In this document: in pieces, positions 47,012 through 57,750 of the stretch | How the letters are laid out: each line of letters opens with the position of its first letter | How positions within the stretch are numbered: position 1 is the first letter of the stretch | Source of the DNA: Roseovarius indicus | GTDB lineage: Bacteria; Pseudomonadota; Alphaproteobacteria; Rhodobacterales; Rhodobacteraceae | Direction of reading: 5' to 3' | Length of the DNA: 64,000 nucleotides | NCBI RefSeq assembly: GCF_008728195.1 | Contig: NZ_CP031598.1 | Coordinates: 5,332,001 to 5,396,000 of the forward strand | Position numbers and translations under genes: made by a program | The notes under the pieces: generated by a model | Told to the model about the DNA's origin: nothing | Seen by the model: the letters and a program-made list of their open reading frames with translations, nothing else | Databases searched by the model: none

Positions 47012-47821
47012 TTATGCCGCCACGGGCGTTTGGTTGCGGATCATCTCGGCTGCCAATTCGCGATACGCCTGTGCCCCTTTTGACGCCGTGTCATACCGCA
47101 GAACCGGCACCGAGTACGACGGCGCCTCGCTGACACGAACGTTTCGCGGGATCAGAGTTTTGAACACGAGGTCTCCGAGGTTCTGACGCGCGTCTTCTTC
47201 GACCTGCGCCGAGAGGTTGTTGCGCATGTCATACATGGTCAGCACGATCCCTTCGATACGAAGGCTTGGATTGGCAGACTGGCGGACTTCCCGAACAGTC
47301 AACATCAGTTGCGACAACCCTTCGAGCGCAAAGAACTCCGATTGCAAAGGAACCAGGACAGAGTGCGCTGCCACCATCGCATTGACCGTCAGAAGATTCA
47401 GCGAAGGCGGACAATCAATCAGTATGTAATCAAGGCCGAACTGGTCGATCGCCGGCTGACGCAGCGCGTCATGAAGCAGGAAACTGCGCTTTTCGTTGGA
47501 AATAAGTTCGATGTCGGCCGAACTGAGATCGACCGTTGCGGGAATGATCTGAAGGTTGTCTTCCCCGGTCTTCAGAACGACATCCTCAAGATCAACCTCA
47601 TCCAGAAGAAGATCGTATGTCGTGTATGTCCGCGCGTCGGGCTCGATGCCCAGACCCGTCGAGGCGTTGCCTTGTGGATCGAGATCCACAATCAGCACGC
47701 GGCACCCGGATTCGGCCAGCGCTGCACCAAGGTTTATGGTTGTTGTCGTCTTGCCCACGCCACCCTTCTGGTTGGCTACAGCGATGATTTTCGGTGTTTT
47801 CGGCCGGGTCGGATCAGACAC
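47012..47821 (-). CDS. parA: Chromosome-partition ATPase ParA
   Basis: A deviant-Walker ATPase that binds DNA nonspecifically and moves ParB-parS complexes. The 269-residue protein carries KGGVGKTTT (about 19-27), DLDPQGNASTGLG and LIDCPPSLNLLTVNA. AGGAG six bases before GTG 47821 decides that start (VSDPTRP), which overlaps the 3' end of rsmG by 8 bp; ATG 47836 upstream is weaker. Confidence 0.97.
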   Translation of the reverse strand: MSDPTRPKTPKIIAVANQKGGVGKTTTTINLGAALAESGCRVLIVDLDPQGNASTGLGIEPDARTYTTYDLLLDEVDLEDVVLKTGEDNLQIIPATVDLSSADIELISNEKRSFLLHDALRQPAIDQFGLDYILIDCPPSLNLLTVNAMVAAHSVLVPLQSEFFALEGLSQLMLTVREVRQSANPSLRIEGIVLTMYDMRNNLSAQVEEDARQNLGDLVFKTLIPRNVRVSEAPSYSVPVLRYDTASKGAQAYRELAAEMIRNQTPVAA

Positions 47822-48425
47822 GGGCAACTCCTGCAATGCTCAATATTACGGGGCCATCTTCGGTCTTACTCTTAGCAACCCGGTGCTCGAAGTTCCACTT
47901 CTGTTGAGCTTCAGCCATCTCTTTTTTCCATGACGCACCTTTTGGAAATAGTGCCGTGCCCTCGGGCAAAAGATGGCGCTCCGCAAACTCCATCAGATGC
48001 GAAAGATCAGCCAGCGCTCGCGCGGTCAGGACATCACATTCGAGTGGCGTGATCGCCTCGATCCGGTCGGTCACGACCGTCGCAGGCGCTCGGGTCTCCC
48101 GAATAACTGTTCGGAGGAAAGCGCATTTGCGGGCATCGCTCTCAACAAGCGTCACGCGCTTCGGTGTGTCGTTCTCCAGTGCCATGATGGCAATCACCAA
48201 GCCGGGAAAGCCGCCCCCTGAACCAAGATCCGCCCAATGTTCAACAGGATGTGGAGCAAGATGGTAAAGTTGAGCTGAATCCTCGAAATGCCGATGCCAT
48301 ATATCGTCGATCGTGGATTTTGCCACCAGGTTGATCCGCGGATTCCATTTTTTCAGAAGTTCCGCATAGACCTCCAACCGATCCATTGTTTCACGTGAAA
48401 CACCCCACGGCTCCGCGCCGCTCAT
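47814..48425 (-). CDS. rsmG: 16S rRNA (guanine-527-N7)-methyltransferase RsmG
   Basis: Methylates G527 of 16S rRNA. The 203-residue protein has [22 protein letters not shown] segments and motif [16 protein letters not shown]. Residues GVSRETMDR are encoded by the first parS site, as in most bacteria with gidB next to parA. It overlaps mnmG by 4 bp and parA by 8 bp. Confidence 0.97.
   Translation of the reverse strand: MSGAEPWGVSRETMDRLEVYAELLKKWNPRINLVAKSTIDDIWHRHFEDSAQLYHLAPHPVEHWADLGSGGGFPGLVIAIMALENDTPKRVTLVESDARKCAFLRTVIRETRAPATVVTDRIEAITPLECDVLTARALADLSHLMEFAERHLLPEGTALFPKGASWKKEMAEAQQKWNFEHRVAKSKTEDGPVILSIAGVARV
48387..48402. promoter_or_regulatory. parS site 1, inside rsmG
   Basis: The 16-bp palindrome TGTTTCACGTGAAACA matches the parS consensus exactly and lies in codons near the 5' end of rsmG. 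Confidence 0.96.
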
Positions 48426-50293
48426 GCGGTTCTCTCACGTTTCAAATGCCGCAAACGCGCGAGAACCAACGTCAACGCAGCTGGAGTCATTCCATCAATT
48501 CGACCAGCCTGGGCTAGATTTGACGGCCGCGTGGCAGACAGCTTGGCCTTCAGCTCATTTGAAAGCCCGTCAATCGCGCCGAAATCGAAGTCGACTGGTA
48601 TTGCATGAGCCTCATCACGCTTCATCATCTCAACGTCACGGTTCTGCCGTTCGATGTAATTCGCATACAAGGCGTCTTTCTCGATCTGCGATCGGGTAAT
48701 TTCGTCGACGTCAGACAAGCTCTCATCAAGTTTGAGCAGGGTTCTGAAATCAATATCGGGGAAGGCAAGCAACTGGAAACCAGTACGCCGCGAACCGTCC
48801 TGATTCACCTTCAAGCCAATCGCCGTAAGCTCTCTCGGCGTGAAGCTCTTGTCACCAAGGCGACGCCGAGCTTCCCCCAGCCTATCCATCTTATCCTGGA
48901 ATGACGCCTTTCGATCATCACCGACACAGCCAATCGAAACCCCGATCGGCGTCAATCGCTGATCGGCATTGTCTGCGCGCAAGGAAAGGCGAAACTCGGC
49001 ACGAGATGTGAACATCCTATAGGGCTCCGTCACACCCCGCGTGATCAGGTCGTCGACCATCACGCCAATATAGCTGTCCGACCGACTAAAGATCACCGGT
49101 TCCCTTTCACGAACAGCCAATGCCGCGTTCAAGCCAGCCACAATCCCTTGAGCTGCCGCTTCTTCGTAGCCCGTTGTGCCATTGATCTGTCCCGCAAGAT
49201 ACAAGCCCGGAACGGATTTCACGGCTAACGTCGCATCGAGCGCTCGAGGGTCAACGTAGTCATACTCAATCGCATAGCCAGGCTGAAGGATTCGAGCGGC
49301 TTCCAGTCCAACAATTGACCGTACATAGTCTTCCTGAACCTCCTCTGGCAACGACGTGGAAATCCCGTTGGGGTAAACCACGTTATCAGACAGGCTTTCC
49401 GGCTCGAGAAAGATCTGGTGCGAGGTCTTGTCTGCAAAACGCACGATCTTGTCCTCGATCGAGGGACAATAGCGCGGGCCGACGCCATCGATATGGCCTC
49501 CATACATCGCAGACCGGTCAAGATTCTGTCTAATGATCTCGTGTGTCGTTTCATTCGTGTGGGTGATGCCGCATGACACCTGGCGCGCGGAAATCCCCTC
49601 TGACATGAAAGAGAACAGAACCGGCTCTTCATCCCCCGGCTGTTCTTCAAGAACGTCCCAGTTAATCGTTGCTCCGTCCAACCTCGGGGGCGTTCCTGTC
49701 TTCAATCTTCCGAGGTTCAATCCGAAAGTGTCAATCCGCTCCGCAAGCTTGACGGATGGCCTATCTCCCATGCGACCACCTGGCCGCGATACGTCCCCGA
49801 TATGTATCACGCCACGGAGAAACGTACCCGTTGTAAGGATGACGGCGCCGGCCCTGACCTCGCTCCCATCCGCGAGGATGACGCCCGCCACGCAATCACC
49901 TTGCATGATGAAATCCGCAGCTTCGCCCTCGATGATATCGAGGTTCGGCTGAGCAGTCATCTCTGCAAGCATTTCTTCCCGATAGATCTTTCTGTCCGCC
50001 TGCGCACGCGGGCCTTGAACAGCCGGGCCTTTCCTGCGGTTGAGAAGACGAAACTGGATGCCGGCCTTATCCGCGACACGCCCCATGACCCCATCCAGCG
50101 CGTCGATCTCACGCACGAGATGGCCCTTGCCCAAGCCACCGATCGCGGGGTTGCAAGACATGACCCCAATACCGTCTCGGGAAAGAGTGATCAGCGCTGT
50201 GCGCACGCCCATTCGTGCAGCTGCATGCGCTGCATCCGCGCCAGCGTGACCGCCGCCAATTACGATGACGTCAAAATGTTTCACGTGAAACAC
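48422..50293 (-). CDS. mnmG: tRNA uridine-5-carboxymethylaminomethyl modification enzyme MnmG (GidA)
   Basis: With MnmE installs the cmnm5 group on wobble U34. The 623-residue FAD enzyme starts [22 protein letters not shown], with the FAD loop at about 12-18 and the [16 protein letters not shown] C-terminal region. Its first codons are part of parS site 2. It lies 3 bp after the mnmE stop and overlaps rsmG by 4 bp, giving the gene order mnmE-mnmG-rsmG-parA-parB. Confidence 0.98.
   Translation of the reverse strand: MFHVKHFDVIVIGGGHAGADAAHAAARMGVRTALITLSRDGIGVMSCNPAIGGLGKGHLVREIDALDGVMGRVADKAGIQFRLLNRRKGPAVQGPRAQADRKIYREEMLAEMTAQPNLDIIEGEAADFIMQGDCVAGVILADGSEVRAGAVILTTGTFLRGVIHIGDVSRPGGRMGDRPSVKLAERIDTFGLNLGRLKTGTPPRLDGATINWDVLEEQPGDEEPVLFSFMSEGISARQVSCGITHTNETTHEIIRQNLDRSAMYGGHIDGVGPRYCPSIEDKIVRFADKTSHQIFLEPESLSDNVVYPNGISTSLPEEVQEDYVRSIVGLEAARILQPGYAIEYDYVDPRALDATLAVKSVPGLYLAGQINGTTGYEEAAAQGIVAGLNAALAVREREPVIFSRSDSYIGVMVDDLITRGVTEPYRMFTSRAEFRLSLRADNADQRLTPIGVSIGCVGDDRKASFQDKMDRLGEARRRLGDKSFTPRELTAIGLKVNQDGSRRTGFQLLAFPDIDFRTLLKLDESLSDVDEITRSQIEKDALYANYIERQNRDVEMMKRDEAHAIPVDFDFGAIDGLSNELKAKLSATRPSNLAQAGRIDGMTPAALTLVLARLRHLKRERTA
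50277..50292. promoter_or_regulatory. parS site 2, across the mnmG start
   Basis: A second exact TGTTTCACGTGAAACA, covering codons 1-6 of mnmG (FHVKH is its translation). It is 1.9 kb from site 1 and about 3.3 kb from the candidate origin. Confidence 0.96.
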
Positions 50294-50296
50294 TCC

Positions 50297-51583
50297 TTAC
50301 TTCCCGAGGCAGAAGCTCGCGAAAATCTCGTCCAGAACATTCTCGATATCGATGCGTCCTACCAGAGAATCAAGAGCACGGATAGCTGTCCGAAGCTCCT
50401 CTGCCGCAAGGTCGGCACAGTCTTCCCCCATGGGCAGCAGCTGCAAGGCAGCCTCAAGAGCAACCATACCGCGCCCCATGGAATCCTTGTGACGTTGGCG
50501 CGTTGCTACACCACTCCCGGTAGCCCGGGCCGCCAAGGTCTCCCTGATACGATCCACGAGACCTGTCACCCCCTCGCCGGTTTTCCCGGAAATCCCGTTC
50601 CCTACGTCTGAATTCAGATCAGACTTGGCGGTCAAAACGATGTCATCGTCCATCGGTTGGATTTCCGGAACTTGCCCAGGCTCAACCAAAAAGACGCGAA
50701 GGTCAGCTTGATCAGCACGGTTCCGCGCTCGATCGATCCCGATGGATTCCACGGCATCTTCAGTTTCGCGAAGGCCGGCGGTGTCCAACAACGTTACCGG
50801 CAATCCGCCAAGATCCATACGTACCTCAATAACATCCCGAGTTGTTCCCGCGTGTTCTGACGTAATCGCAGCATCCCGCCCCGCCAGGGCATTGAGCAGC
50901 GTCGACTTCCCAACGTTGGGAGCTCCAACGATCGCTACTTCGAACCCGGTGCGAATACGTTCCGCAATACCAACTCCATCGATTTCTCTTCGTAGCTCTT
51001 CGACCACGTTCATAACCAGCGAACCAACTTCCGGCGACACGTCGACCGGAACCTCTTCATCTGCAAAGTCAATCGTGGCCTCGAGAAGCGCAGCCGCACG
51101 AATCAAGCTACGCCGCCAAGCCTCGGCCTTTTGACCAAGATCGCCGGACAGCACGCGCATCGCCTGACGCCGCTGAGCCTCGGTTTCCGCATCGATAAGA
51201 TCAGCCAAGCCCTCAACCTGAGCAAGGTCCAACATACCGTTCTCAAGGGCTCGTCGGGTAAACTCCCCTGCCTCAGCTGGCCTCAACCCATCCATGGAGC
51301 CCAATTCATCCAGCAATGCCGTGGTAACGGCCGTGCTGCCATGAACCTGGAATTCAGCGGAAACCTCTCCAGTAAAACTGCGATCCTGCTCGAAAGTAAG
51401 GATCAAGGCTTCGTCCAGTCGCCGGCCTTCTCGATCCCGCAGGACACGTAAAGACGCCTGGCGTGCAACCGGTACATCTCCGCAAAGCGATCGCACGGCA
51501 TCATGCGCGGCCGGTCCCGACACGCGGATGATCGCGACACCGGCTTTGCCCGGCGCCGTCGAAAGAGCGAAAATCGTGTCCAT
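50297..51583 (-). CDS. mnmE: tRNA modification GTPase MnmE
   Basis: The GTPase partner of MnmG. The 428-residue protein has the folate-binding N-terminal domain, a helical domain, the G domain with GAPNVGKST at about 218-226 and TTRDVIEV, and the C-terminal FCLGK with the essential Cys. It begins 25 bp after the rho stop, so rho-mnmE-mnmG-rsmG-parA-parB may be read together. Confidence 0.97.
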   Translation of the reverse strand: MDTIFALSTAPGKAGVAIIRVSGPAAHDAVRSLCGDVPVARQASLRVLRDREGRRLDEALILTFEQDRSFTGEVSAEFQVHGSTAVTTALLDELGSMDGLRPAEAGEFTRRALENGMLDLAQVEGLADLIDAETEAQRRQAMRVLSGDLGQKAEAWRRSLIRAAALLEATIDFADEEVPVDVSPEVGSLVMNVVEELRREIDGVGIAERIRTGFEVAIVGAPNVGKSTLLNALAGRDAAITSEHAGTTRDVIEVRMDLGGLPVTLLDTAGLRETEDAVESIGIDRARNRADQADLRVFLVEPGQVPEIQPMDDDIVLTAKSDLNSDVGNGISGKTGEGVTGLVDRIRETLAARATGSGVATRQRHKDSMGRGMVALEAALQLLPMGEDCADLAAEELRTAIRALDSLVGRIDIENVLDEIFASFCLGK

Positions 51584-51608
51584 GAGCGCCCTCCGCAGAG
51601 GCTCCCGG

Positions 51609-52880
51609 TCAGGTGTTCATCGAGTCGAAGAATTCCGAGTTCGTCTTCGTCTGTTTGAGTTTGCTCAACAGGAACTCGATCGCATCGGTCGTGCCCATCG
51701 GGTTGAGAATGCGGCGCAGAACAAACGTCTTCTGCAGATCTCCCTTGTCAATGAGCAGATCTTCTTTCCGCGTCCCTGACTTGAGAATGTCAATCGCCGG
51801 GAAGACACGCTTGTCAGCAATCTTCCGATCGAGCACGAGTTCCGAGTTACCGGTGCCCTTGAATTCTTCGAAGATGACTTCGTCCATCCGGCTGCCGGTT
51901 TCGATCAGTGCGGTCGACACGATGGTCAGCGACCCGCCTTCCTCGATGTTCCGTGCAGCACCGAAAAAGCGTTTCGGTCGTTGCAGCGCGTTCGCATCGA
52001 CGCCACCCGTCAGAACCTTGCCTGACGACGGAACAACGGTATTGTATGCCCTACCAAGTCTTGTGATAGAATCGAGAAGAATAACAACATCTCGCTTGTG
52101 CTCGACCAGCCGCTTCGCTTTTTCAATGACCATCTCGGCCACGGCAACGTGCCGCGCAGCAGGTTCGTCGAAGGTCGATGAAATCACCTCACCCTTCACC
52201 GAACGCTGCATGTCCGTCACCTCTTCCGGCCGTTCGTCGATAAGCAGGACGATCAGGTAGCACTCCGGATGGTTACGTTCGATGCTGGCCGCGATGTTCT
52301 GAAGGATCACCGTCTTACCCGTCCGCGGCGGTGCCACGATAAGCGAACGCTGACCTTTACCAATCGGCGCAACCAGGTCGATGACCCGGGCTGACTTGTC
52401 CTTGATCGTCGGGTCCTCGATTTCCATCTTCAGCCGCTCATCCGGATAGAGCGGTGTCAGGTTGTCGAACGCAATCTTGTGACGCGCGTGTTCCGGATCA
52501 GAGAAGTTGATCTGGCTGACATTGGTCAGTGCGAAGTACCGCTCGTTGTCGTCAGGCGCACGGATTTCACCTTCGACCGTGTCCCCTGTCCGCAACGAGA
52601 ACTGACGGATCGTATCGGGCGAGACATAGATGTCATCGGGCCCGGGAAGGTAATTCGCTTCCGGCGAACGAAGGAACCCGAACCCGTCCTGCAAGACCTC
52701 TAGCACCCCATCGCCAAAGACCGTCCAACCTTCATCCGCCCGCTCGCGAAGGATCTGGAACATCATTTCGCCCTTGCGCATCGTCGAGGCGTTCTCGATT
52801 TCGAGCTCCTCGGCCATGGCGAGCAGGTCTGCTGCGGTCTGAGCTTTCAGATCCGACAGGTTCAAACGGTCTTGGGACAT
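51609..52880 (-). CDS. rho: Transcription termination factor Rho
   Basis: A hexameric RNA helicase that ends transcription. The 423-residue protein begins [16 protein letters not shown]; the RNA-binding domain is near 50-120 ([23 protein letters not shown]), Walker A APPRTGKT near 180, and the Q- and R-loop motifs ([21 protein letters not shown]) follow. ATG 52880 is preferred over the frame from 52931. Confidence 0.98.
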   Translation of the reverse strand: MSQDRLNLSDLKAQTAADLLAMAEELEIENASTMRKGEMMFQILRERADEGWTVFGDGVLEVLQDGFGFLRSPEANYLPGPDDIYVSPDTIRQFSLRTGDTVEGEIRAPDDNERYFALTNVSQINFSDPEHARHKIAFDNLTPLYPDERLKMEIEDPTIKDKSARVIDLVAPIGKGQRSLIVAPPRTGKTVILQNIAASIERNHPECYLIVLLIDERPEEVTDMQRSVKGEVISSTFDEPAARHVAVAEMVIEKAKRLVEHKRDVVILLDSITRLGRAYNTVVPSSGKVLTGGVDANALQRPKRFFGAARNIEEGGSLTIVSTALIETGSRMDEVIFEEFKGTGNSELVLDRKIADKRVFPAIDILKSGTRKEDLLIDKGDLQKTFVLRRILNPMGTTDAIEFLLSKLKQTKTNSEFFDSMNT

Positions 52881-53005
52881 GGGAAGACACCTTTTGGCTC
52901 GGCACGTATCGTGCGCGTCAACCAATTTCATTCATGGAAAACCAGCGTCCCGGACGGGAGCCTGTCGGCGGATATAAGGAGACACGCCCCTCATGTCAAC
53001 GAAAG

Positions 53006-53446
53006 TCAGAAGCGCACGACCACGGCCAGAACAATCACCACCATCAAAAGCGTCGGTACTTCGTTCATCATCCGGTACTGCCGCCCGGTCAAAGTGTTCC
53101 GGCCTTCCTTGAAGTCTTTCCGTCTTTTCGCAAGCCAATGATGGAACCACGTCATTGCAAGCACACCCGCTGCCTTGACCCACGGCCAGACGGAACCCCA
53201 GTCGACAATGCCAGGCGTGAAGACAAGGCAGAGCCCTAGCACCCACGTGACGACCATCGCCGGGTTCATGATGACGCGAAGAAGCTTCTCTTCCATCATC
53301 TCGAAGATCGGATCTACACCGTTCTTCTGCTCTACATGGTAAACGAACAGCCTTGGCAGATAGAAAATGCCTGCCATCCAGGAAATCACGGCCATGATGT
53401 GAAATGCCTTGATCCAAGGGTAAGCTATTGCAAGCAGGTCTGTCAT
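53006..53446 (-). CDS. hemJ: Protoporphyrinogen oxidase HemJ
   Basis: HemJ oxidises protoporphyrinogen IX in many alphaproteobacteria. A 146-residue membrane protein with four helices and the conserved histidines of helix 1 and 2 (WIKAFHIMAVISWMAGIFYLPRLFVYH). Its start faces the candidate oriC; AGGAGG occurs about 20 bases upstream of ATG 53446, further than usual, so the start is likely but not certain. Confidence 0.93.
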   Translation of the reverse strand: MTDLLAIAYPWIKAFHIMAVISWMAGIFYLPRLFVYHVEQKNGVDPIFEMMEEKLLRVIMNPAMVVTWVLGLCLVFTPGIVDWGSVWPWVKAAGVLAMTWFHHWLAKRRKDFKEGRNTLTGRQYRMMNEVPTLLMVVIVLAVVVRF

Positions 53447-53864
53447 GGGGCGCCCCGGTGTTTCCGTTCCTCCTAATAATAATAAAAGAAAGAAGAAAGG
53501 ATGATGTGTTTGTTGGGAGCCCCGGGTCTGTGGATTACGCAGTTCTCAACAGAAATATGAACATTCTTTGGGGATGTGGGCAAAGTTGTAGAAAAATCAG
53601 GAAAGATATCTAAAATAGTTGGATAAATACAGATAATTCAAAGTGTTACTCTAGTAATGATGAAGCTCGGCCTTGTGGATAGAATTTTGGTCAACGCCTT
53701 GGTAATCGAACTCCTCCCCCGATGCAGTTTATCCTTCCCCACAACCTGATAACCGTCGAAGATTTTCCCGGGACCAATGGGAAATCTTGCACCCCGATCG
53801 ATGGCATGGAAATGTCCGGCTTCAGTCCACGATCAGACCAACAATAATCCCTCGGTTTATCCAC
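53447..53864. other. Candidate chromosomal replication origin oriC (hemJ-maf gap)
   Basis: This 418-bp gap has no supported gene. It contains an AT-rich core (53581-53660 has 59 A/T of 80), a perfect DnaA box TTATCCACA reaching its right edge (53857-53865), and one-mismatch boxes in reverse orientation at 53529-53537 (TGTGGATTA) and 53674-53682 (TGTGGATAG), plus weaker ones at 53618-53626, 53729-53737 and 53735-53743. Flanking genes diverge from it and parS sites are within 6 kb. hemJ/hemE-maf is the usual origin place in this group. Confidence 0.8.
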
Positions 53865-53865
53865 A
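53857..53865 (+). promoter_or_regulatory. Perfect DnaA box overlapping the maf start
   Basis: TTATCCACA; its last base is the A of the maf ATG at 53865. Confidence 0.8.
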
Positions 53866-54464
53866 TGGTTCAGAAACTTGTGCTCGCCTCTGGCTCGGAA
53901 ATCCGGCAGCAATTGCTCCGCAACGCTGGCGTGACCTTCGACGTTCAACCGGCCCGGGTGGATGAGGTGTCTCTCCGCGAGGCCATGCAAGCCGAGGCAG
54001 CCCCGCCGCGCGACATCGCCGACGCGCTGGCCGAGATGAAGGCGCGCAAGGTTGCCATGCGCGATACAGGTGCACTGGTTCTAGGCTGTGATCAGGTTCT
54101 GGCGCATCGCGGCGATATTCTGGGAAAACCCGAAACTCCGGAGGAGGCAAAAAACCAACTTCTCCAACTGCGCGGTGACACGCATCAACTTTTGTCTGCC
54201 GCAGTGATCTATGAAGATGGTGCGCCGGTCTGGCGGCATGTCGGTGTCGTGCGGCTGACGATGAAGGCGTTTTCCGACGAATACCTCGAGACGTATCTGC
54301 AACGCAACTGGGACAGCATCCGTCATTCCGTAGGCGGCTATAAGCTTGAAGAAGAGGGTGTTAGACTGTTTTCTCAGGTGCAGGGCGATTACTTCTGCGT
54401 CCTCGGCCTGCCGTTGTTGGAACTCTTGGCCTTCTTGGGACTACGTGGGGTTATAGAAACATGA
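53865..54464 (+). CDS. maf: Maf-family nucleotide pyrophosphatase
   Basis: Maf proteins hydrolyse dTTP/UTP or modified pyrimidine nucleotides; some arrest septation. The 199-residue protein starts [18 protein letters not shown], and has [20 protein letters not shown] and [13 protein letters not shown] 53865 is chosen by homology to the family start; no SD precedes it, and a DnaA box abuts it. It overlaps aroE by 4 bp, opening maf-aroE-coaE-dnaQ. Confidence 0.94.
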   Translation: MVQKLVLASGSEIRQQLLRNAGVTFDVQPARVDEVSLREAMQAEAAPPRDIADALAEMKARKVAMRDTGALVLGCDQVLAHRGDILGKPETPEEAKNQLLQLRGDTHQLLSAAVIYEDGAPVWRHVGVVRLTMKAFSDEYLETYLQRNWDSIRHSVGGYKLEEEGVRLFSQVQGDYFCVLGLPLLELLAFLGLRGVIET

Positions 54465-55294
54465 GCAATACAAGGATCCCACTTGCCGCGGTTATCGGGT
54501 CGCCGGTGGCGCACTCCAAGTCGCCCCAGCTTCACAACCATTGGCTCAAGGTCAACGGCCTGCCCGGCTTCTATATCCCGATGGAGGTAGATACCGAAGA
54601 CCTCGAAACCGTTCTTCGAACGCTTCCCAAGATGGGGTTCGTGGGGGTCAACATCACGATCCCCCACAAGGAAAAAGTGCTGGAGATCGCTGATCTGATC
54701 ACCGATCGGGCCACACTGATAGGCGCTGCGAACACGTTGATCTTCCGGCAAGACGGCAAGATTCACGCCGACAATACCGATGGCTACGGCTTCATCAACA
54801 ATATCCGGCAAAACGCCCCCAAGTGGGAACCGTCATCCGGCCCGGCCGCCATTCTCGGCGCAGGTGGCGCCGCGCGCGCAGTTGTTGCCTCCCTGCTCGA
54901 CGCAGGCGTGCCAGAGATCCTGATTTCCAACCGTACCAAGGTACGGGCCGAAGCGCTCCGGGCGGATTTCGGCAAGCGACTGACCGTGGTTGACTGGGTT
55001 CAAGCCGGCAACATGCTTGATGATGCCGTGACCGTGGTGAACACGACGTCGTTGGGCATGATCGGAAAACCGCCCTTGCGCGTGCCTCTCGACGGTCTGC
55101 GACCTGGCGCCGTTGTCAACGATCTCGTCTATGCTCCGCTCAAGACCCAATTCCTTGCCGAGGCAGAGGAGATGGGCTGTCATATCGTCGATGGGCTGGG
55201 AATGTTGCTGCATCAGGCCGTTCCGGCATTCGAGCGCTGGTTCGGCGTGCGTCCCGAGGTCGACAGCGCAACACGGGCCGCGGCGCTTCGATGA
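54461..55294 (+). CDS. aroE: Shikimate dehydrogenase
   Basis: Reduces 3-dehydroshikimate to shikimate for aromatic amino-acid synthesis. The 277-residue protein has [24 protein letters not shown] with the catalytic Lys, the NADP loop [10 protein letters not shown] and NTTSLGM. It overlaps maf and coaE by 4 bp each. Confidence 0.97.
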   Translation: MSNTRIPLAAVIGSPVAHSKSPQLHNHWLKVNGLPGFYIPMEVDTEDLETVLRTLPKMGFVGVNITIPHKEKVLEIADLITDRATLIGAANTLIFRQDGKIHADNTDGYGFINNIRQNAPKWEPSSGPAAILGAGGAARAVVASLLDAGVPEILISNRTKVRAEALRADFGKRLTVVDWVQAGNMLDDAVTVVNTTSLGMIGKPPLRVPLDGLRPGAVVNDLVYAPLKTQFLAEAEEMGCHIVDGLGMLLHQAVPAFERWFGVRPEVDSATRAAALR

Positions 55295-55884
55295 TCTTTC
55301 TGCTGGGCCTGACAGGATCCATCGGCATGGGCAAATCGACGACGGCGAGGCTTTTCGCCGAAGAAGGCTGTGCTGTCTGGGATGCCGACGCCGCAGTTCA
55401 CCGCCTTTACAGTAAAGGCGGGGCGGCCGTCGAACCCTTTGCCAAGGCGTTCCCCGAAGCCATCGAAGACGGCGTAGTGTCTCGCCCGCGTCTCAAGGAT
55501 ATTATCGGCAAAGACCCAGGCGCCCTCGCCCAGATAGAGGCGATTGTACATCCGTTGGTAGGCCAGGATCGTGAGAACTTTCTCCGGACAGCCGACACCG
55601 ATATCGCTGTACTCGACATCCCCCTCCTTTTCGAAACCGGGGGCGAGAAATCCATGGATGCAACCGTTTGCGTCACCACCCCGCCGGGTGTACAGCGCGC
55701 ACGTGTCCTCGAACGCGGCACCATGACCGAAGCGCAGTTCGAGGCCATCCTCGCCAAGCAGATGCCCGACGAGGAAAAGCGCCGCCGCGCCGATTTCATC
55801 ATCGTCACCGACACGGTTGAGCATGCCCGCGAACAGGTTCAGGATGTGGTGAAACAAATCAGGAGCAGACTGGCCAATGCGTGA
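55291..55884 (+). CDS. coaE: Dephospho-CoA kinase
   Basis: Last step of coenzyme A synthesis. The 197-residue kinase has the P-loop [12 protein letters not shown] at 6-17, [12 protein letters not shown] and the LID-like [22 protein letters not shown] segment. It overlaps aroE by 4 bp and dnaQ by 8 bp. Confidence 0.97.
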   Translation: MIFLLGLTGSIGMGKSTTARLFAEEGCAVWDADAAVHRLYSKGGAAVEPFAKAFPEAIEDGVVSRPRLKDIIGKDPGALAQIEAIVHPLVGQDRENFLRTADTDIAVLDIPLLFETGGEKSMDATVCVTTPPGVQRARVLERGTMTEAQFEAILAKQMPDEEKRRRADFIIVTDTVEHAREQVQDVVKQIRSRLANA

Positions 55885-56575
55885 GATCGTCCTCGACACC
55901 GAAACCACCGGCTTCAAGCCCGAGGAAGGCGACCGTATCGTCGAGATCGGGGCTGTCGAGCTGTACAATCACATGCCGACTGGCCGCACCTATCACCAAT
56001 ACATCAATCCCGAACGGTCGATGCCGCAGGAAGCGTTCGAAGTGCATGGGCTTGGCGATGATTTCCTGCGCGACAAACCGGTCTTTGCCCGGATCGCACA
56101 GGATTTTGTGACTTTCGTGGCCGATGCGAAGCTGGTGATCCATAACGCCGCCTTTGACATGAAGTTCATCAATGCCGAGCTTGGCTGGGTCAACCTGCCT
56201 TCGATTCCATGGGAACAGGCAATCGATACTCTGGATATCGCGCGCAAGAAGTTCCCGGGATCGCCGGCCAGCCTCGATGCGCTGTGCCGCCGGTTCGGCA
56301 TAGACAATTCGTCGCGCACCCTGCACGGCGCCCTGCTCGACTCCGAGATCCTGGCCGAGGTTTATCTGGAGCTCATTGGCGGCCGCCAACCGGACCTGGG
56401 AATGACAACGGGTCAGTCTTCATCCGCCAGCGCTCAGGTGGAAGCTGACAGTTCATGGCGCCCTCAACCGCGCCCGAACGCCCTGCCCTCGCGGTTGAGC
56501 GAAGACGAAGCCGCCGCCCACGCGGCCTTTGTCGAGGCGATGGGCGACGGCGCGATGTGGAACAAAACCGGTTAA
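55877..56575 (+). CDS. dnaQ: DNA polymerase III epsilon subunit (3'-5' proofreading exonuclease)
   Basis: A 232-residue DEDD-family exonuclease: Exo[11 protein letters not shown] (Asp7, Glu9), Exo[14 protein letters not shown], Exo[20 protein letters not shown], followed by a Ser/Ala-rich linker and a short C-terminal tail that binds the alpha subunit. Last of the run leaving the candidate oriC; it overlaps the convergent secB by 4 bp. Confidence 0.96.
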   Translation: MREIVLDTETTGFKPEEGDRIVEIGAVELYNHMPTGRTYHQYINPERSMPQEAFEVHGLGDDFLRDKPVFARIAQDFVTFVADAKLVIHNAAFDMKFINAELGWVNLPSIPWEQAIDTLDIARKKFPGSPASLDALCRRFGIDNSSRTLHGALLDSEILAEVYLELIGGRQPDLGMTTGQSSSASAQVEADSSWRPQPRPNALPSRLSEDEAAAHAAFVEAMGDGAMWNKTG

Positions 56576-57084
56576 GCGTCAGGCGTCTCGGGCTGGCCCG
56601 AGGCCGATTGCCGGCGGGCAATCTCGTTCCGGTACAGTTGAACCCAGTCGATGTTCTCAAGGTTCAGCGGCGGGAAGCCCCCGTCGCGGGTCACGTCGCT
56701 GACGATCCGGCGCAGGAACGGGAACATCATCCGCGGGCATTCGATCAAAAGGAACGGGTGCAGCTGGTCATCCGGCACACCCTCGATGTGAAAGACACCG
56801 GCATATTCAAGTTCGAGCAGGAAAAGCTGCTGCTCGGTTCCCTTGTTCTTGGAGCTTACACGCAGTTTGGTCGTGACTTCGTAGGTGTCGGGATTCTGAC
56901 GCTTCTTTGCGTCAAGGTTTACCGAAACCTCTATATCCGGCGTCACTTCGCCGCCTGTGCCCTGCTGTGCGAGGATGTTTTCGAAGGACATGTCCCGCAC
57001 GAACTGGGTCACGATGTTCATCTTGACCTGCGGCGGCTGTTGGGGCTGTTGCGGCTGCGCGCCGCCGTTTTCCTGTTCGGCCAT
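56572..57084 (-). CDS. secB: Protein-export chaperone SecB
   Basis: SecB keeps precursors unfolded and hands them to SecA. The 170-residue protein has a Gln/Pro-rich start ([12 protein letters not shown]), the [13 protein letters not shown] and [12 protein letters not shown] strands and [31 protein letters not shown] 57084 has GGAGAG upstream; the frame from 57096 would need a TTG. secA is at the other end of the window. Confidence 0.96.
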   Translation of the reverse strand: MAEQENGGAQPQQPQQPPQVKMNIVTQFVRDMSFENILAQQGTGGEVTPDIEVSVNLDAKKRQNPDTYEVTTKLRVSSKNKGTEQQLFLLELEYAGVFHIEGVPDDQLHPFLLIECPRMMFPFLRRIVSDVTRDGGFPPLNLENIDWVQLYRNEIARRQSASGQPETPDA

Positions 57085-57144
57085 GGAGCTCTCCAAAAAG
57101 CGGACTTAAATCGAGAGTTGCCTTAGCAGGAAGGCAAACGGGCC

Positions 57145-57639
57145 TCAATGCCTAGTCCAGCCTGACGGCCCCTGGTTCGGACGGTCGCCGAGATCGAGGT
57201 CTTCATATTCGCCCTCGATGATGTCCGGTCCTTGAGGATGCCGATGCGGAGGTTGTCGCCCGGGGCCTTCAGGACCCATGTCAAACCGTTGAACATGAAC
57301 GCGCTTGCGCAGGTAATTGAAGGCCGCGTGGCGTACAGGCGGCATCAGCAGGGCAAAGCCGACGGCATCGGTGAAAAAGCCCGGCGTCAAAAGCAGCGCA
57401 CCGGCGATCAGGATCATCGCGCCATGGGCAAGCGGTTCGGACGGGTCATCCAGCCGCGAAAAAGAAGAGCGCAACTGCCCCATCGCCATGGCACCCTGGG
57501 TGCGGACCAGCCATGTACCGATGACCGCCGTCAGCACCACGATCCCCAGCGTCGGCCACAATCCGATCGCGCCGCCCACCTGAATGAACAGGGCAATCTC
57601 GATCAGCGGAACCGTAAGGAACGCAAGGAACAACCACAT
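57145..57639 (-). CDS. fxsA: FxsA-family membrane protein
   Basis: A 164-residue inner-membrane protein with two to three helices (MWLFLAFLTVPLIEIALFIQVG, TLGIVVLTAVIGTWLV, AMILIAGALLLTPGFFTDAVGFALL) and the LRKR-like basic loop; the C-terminal third is Pro/Gly/Asp-rich. FxsA relieves F-exclusion of phage T7 in E. coli, though its normal role is unclear. ATG 57639 with GAGG upstream is preferred over 57696. Divergent from the Tim44-like gene. Confidence 0.9.
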   Translation of the reverse strand: MWLFLAFLTVPLIEIALFIQVGGAIGLWPTLGIVVLTAVIGTWLVRTQGAMAMGQLRSSFSRLDDPSEPLAHGAMILIAGALLLTPGFFTDAVGFALLMPPVRHAAFNYLRKRVHVQRFDMGPEGPGRQPPHRHPQGPDIIEGEYEDLDLGDRPNQGPSGWTRH

Positions 57640-57750
57640 TGTAAAAACCTCGTCTTGCAGCCCACCCTGTACGGTGGACTTGCCTGCATCTGTCACCTAC
57701 ATAGGTTTGCAAACCATGTGTTACCATGCCCCGCATGTGAAGAGGTGCCT

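Noticed and set aside
53428..53613. 61-codon frame in the oriC gap
   Set aside because: No SD, starts inside hemJ antisense and runs through the AT-rich origin sequence.
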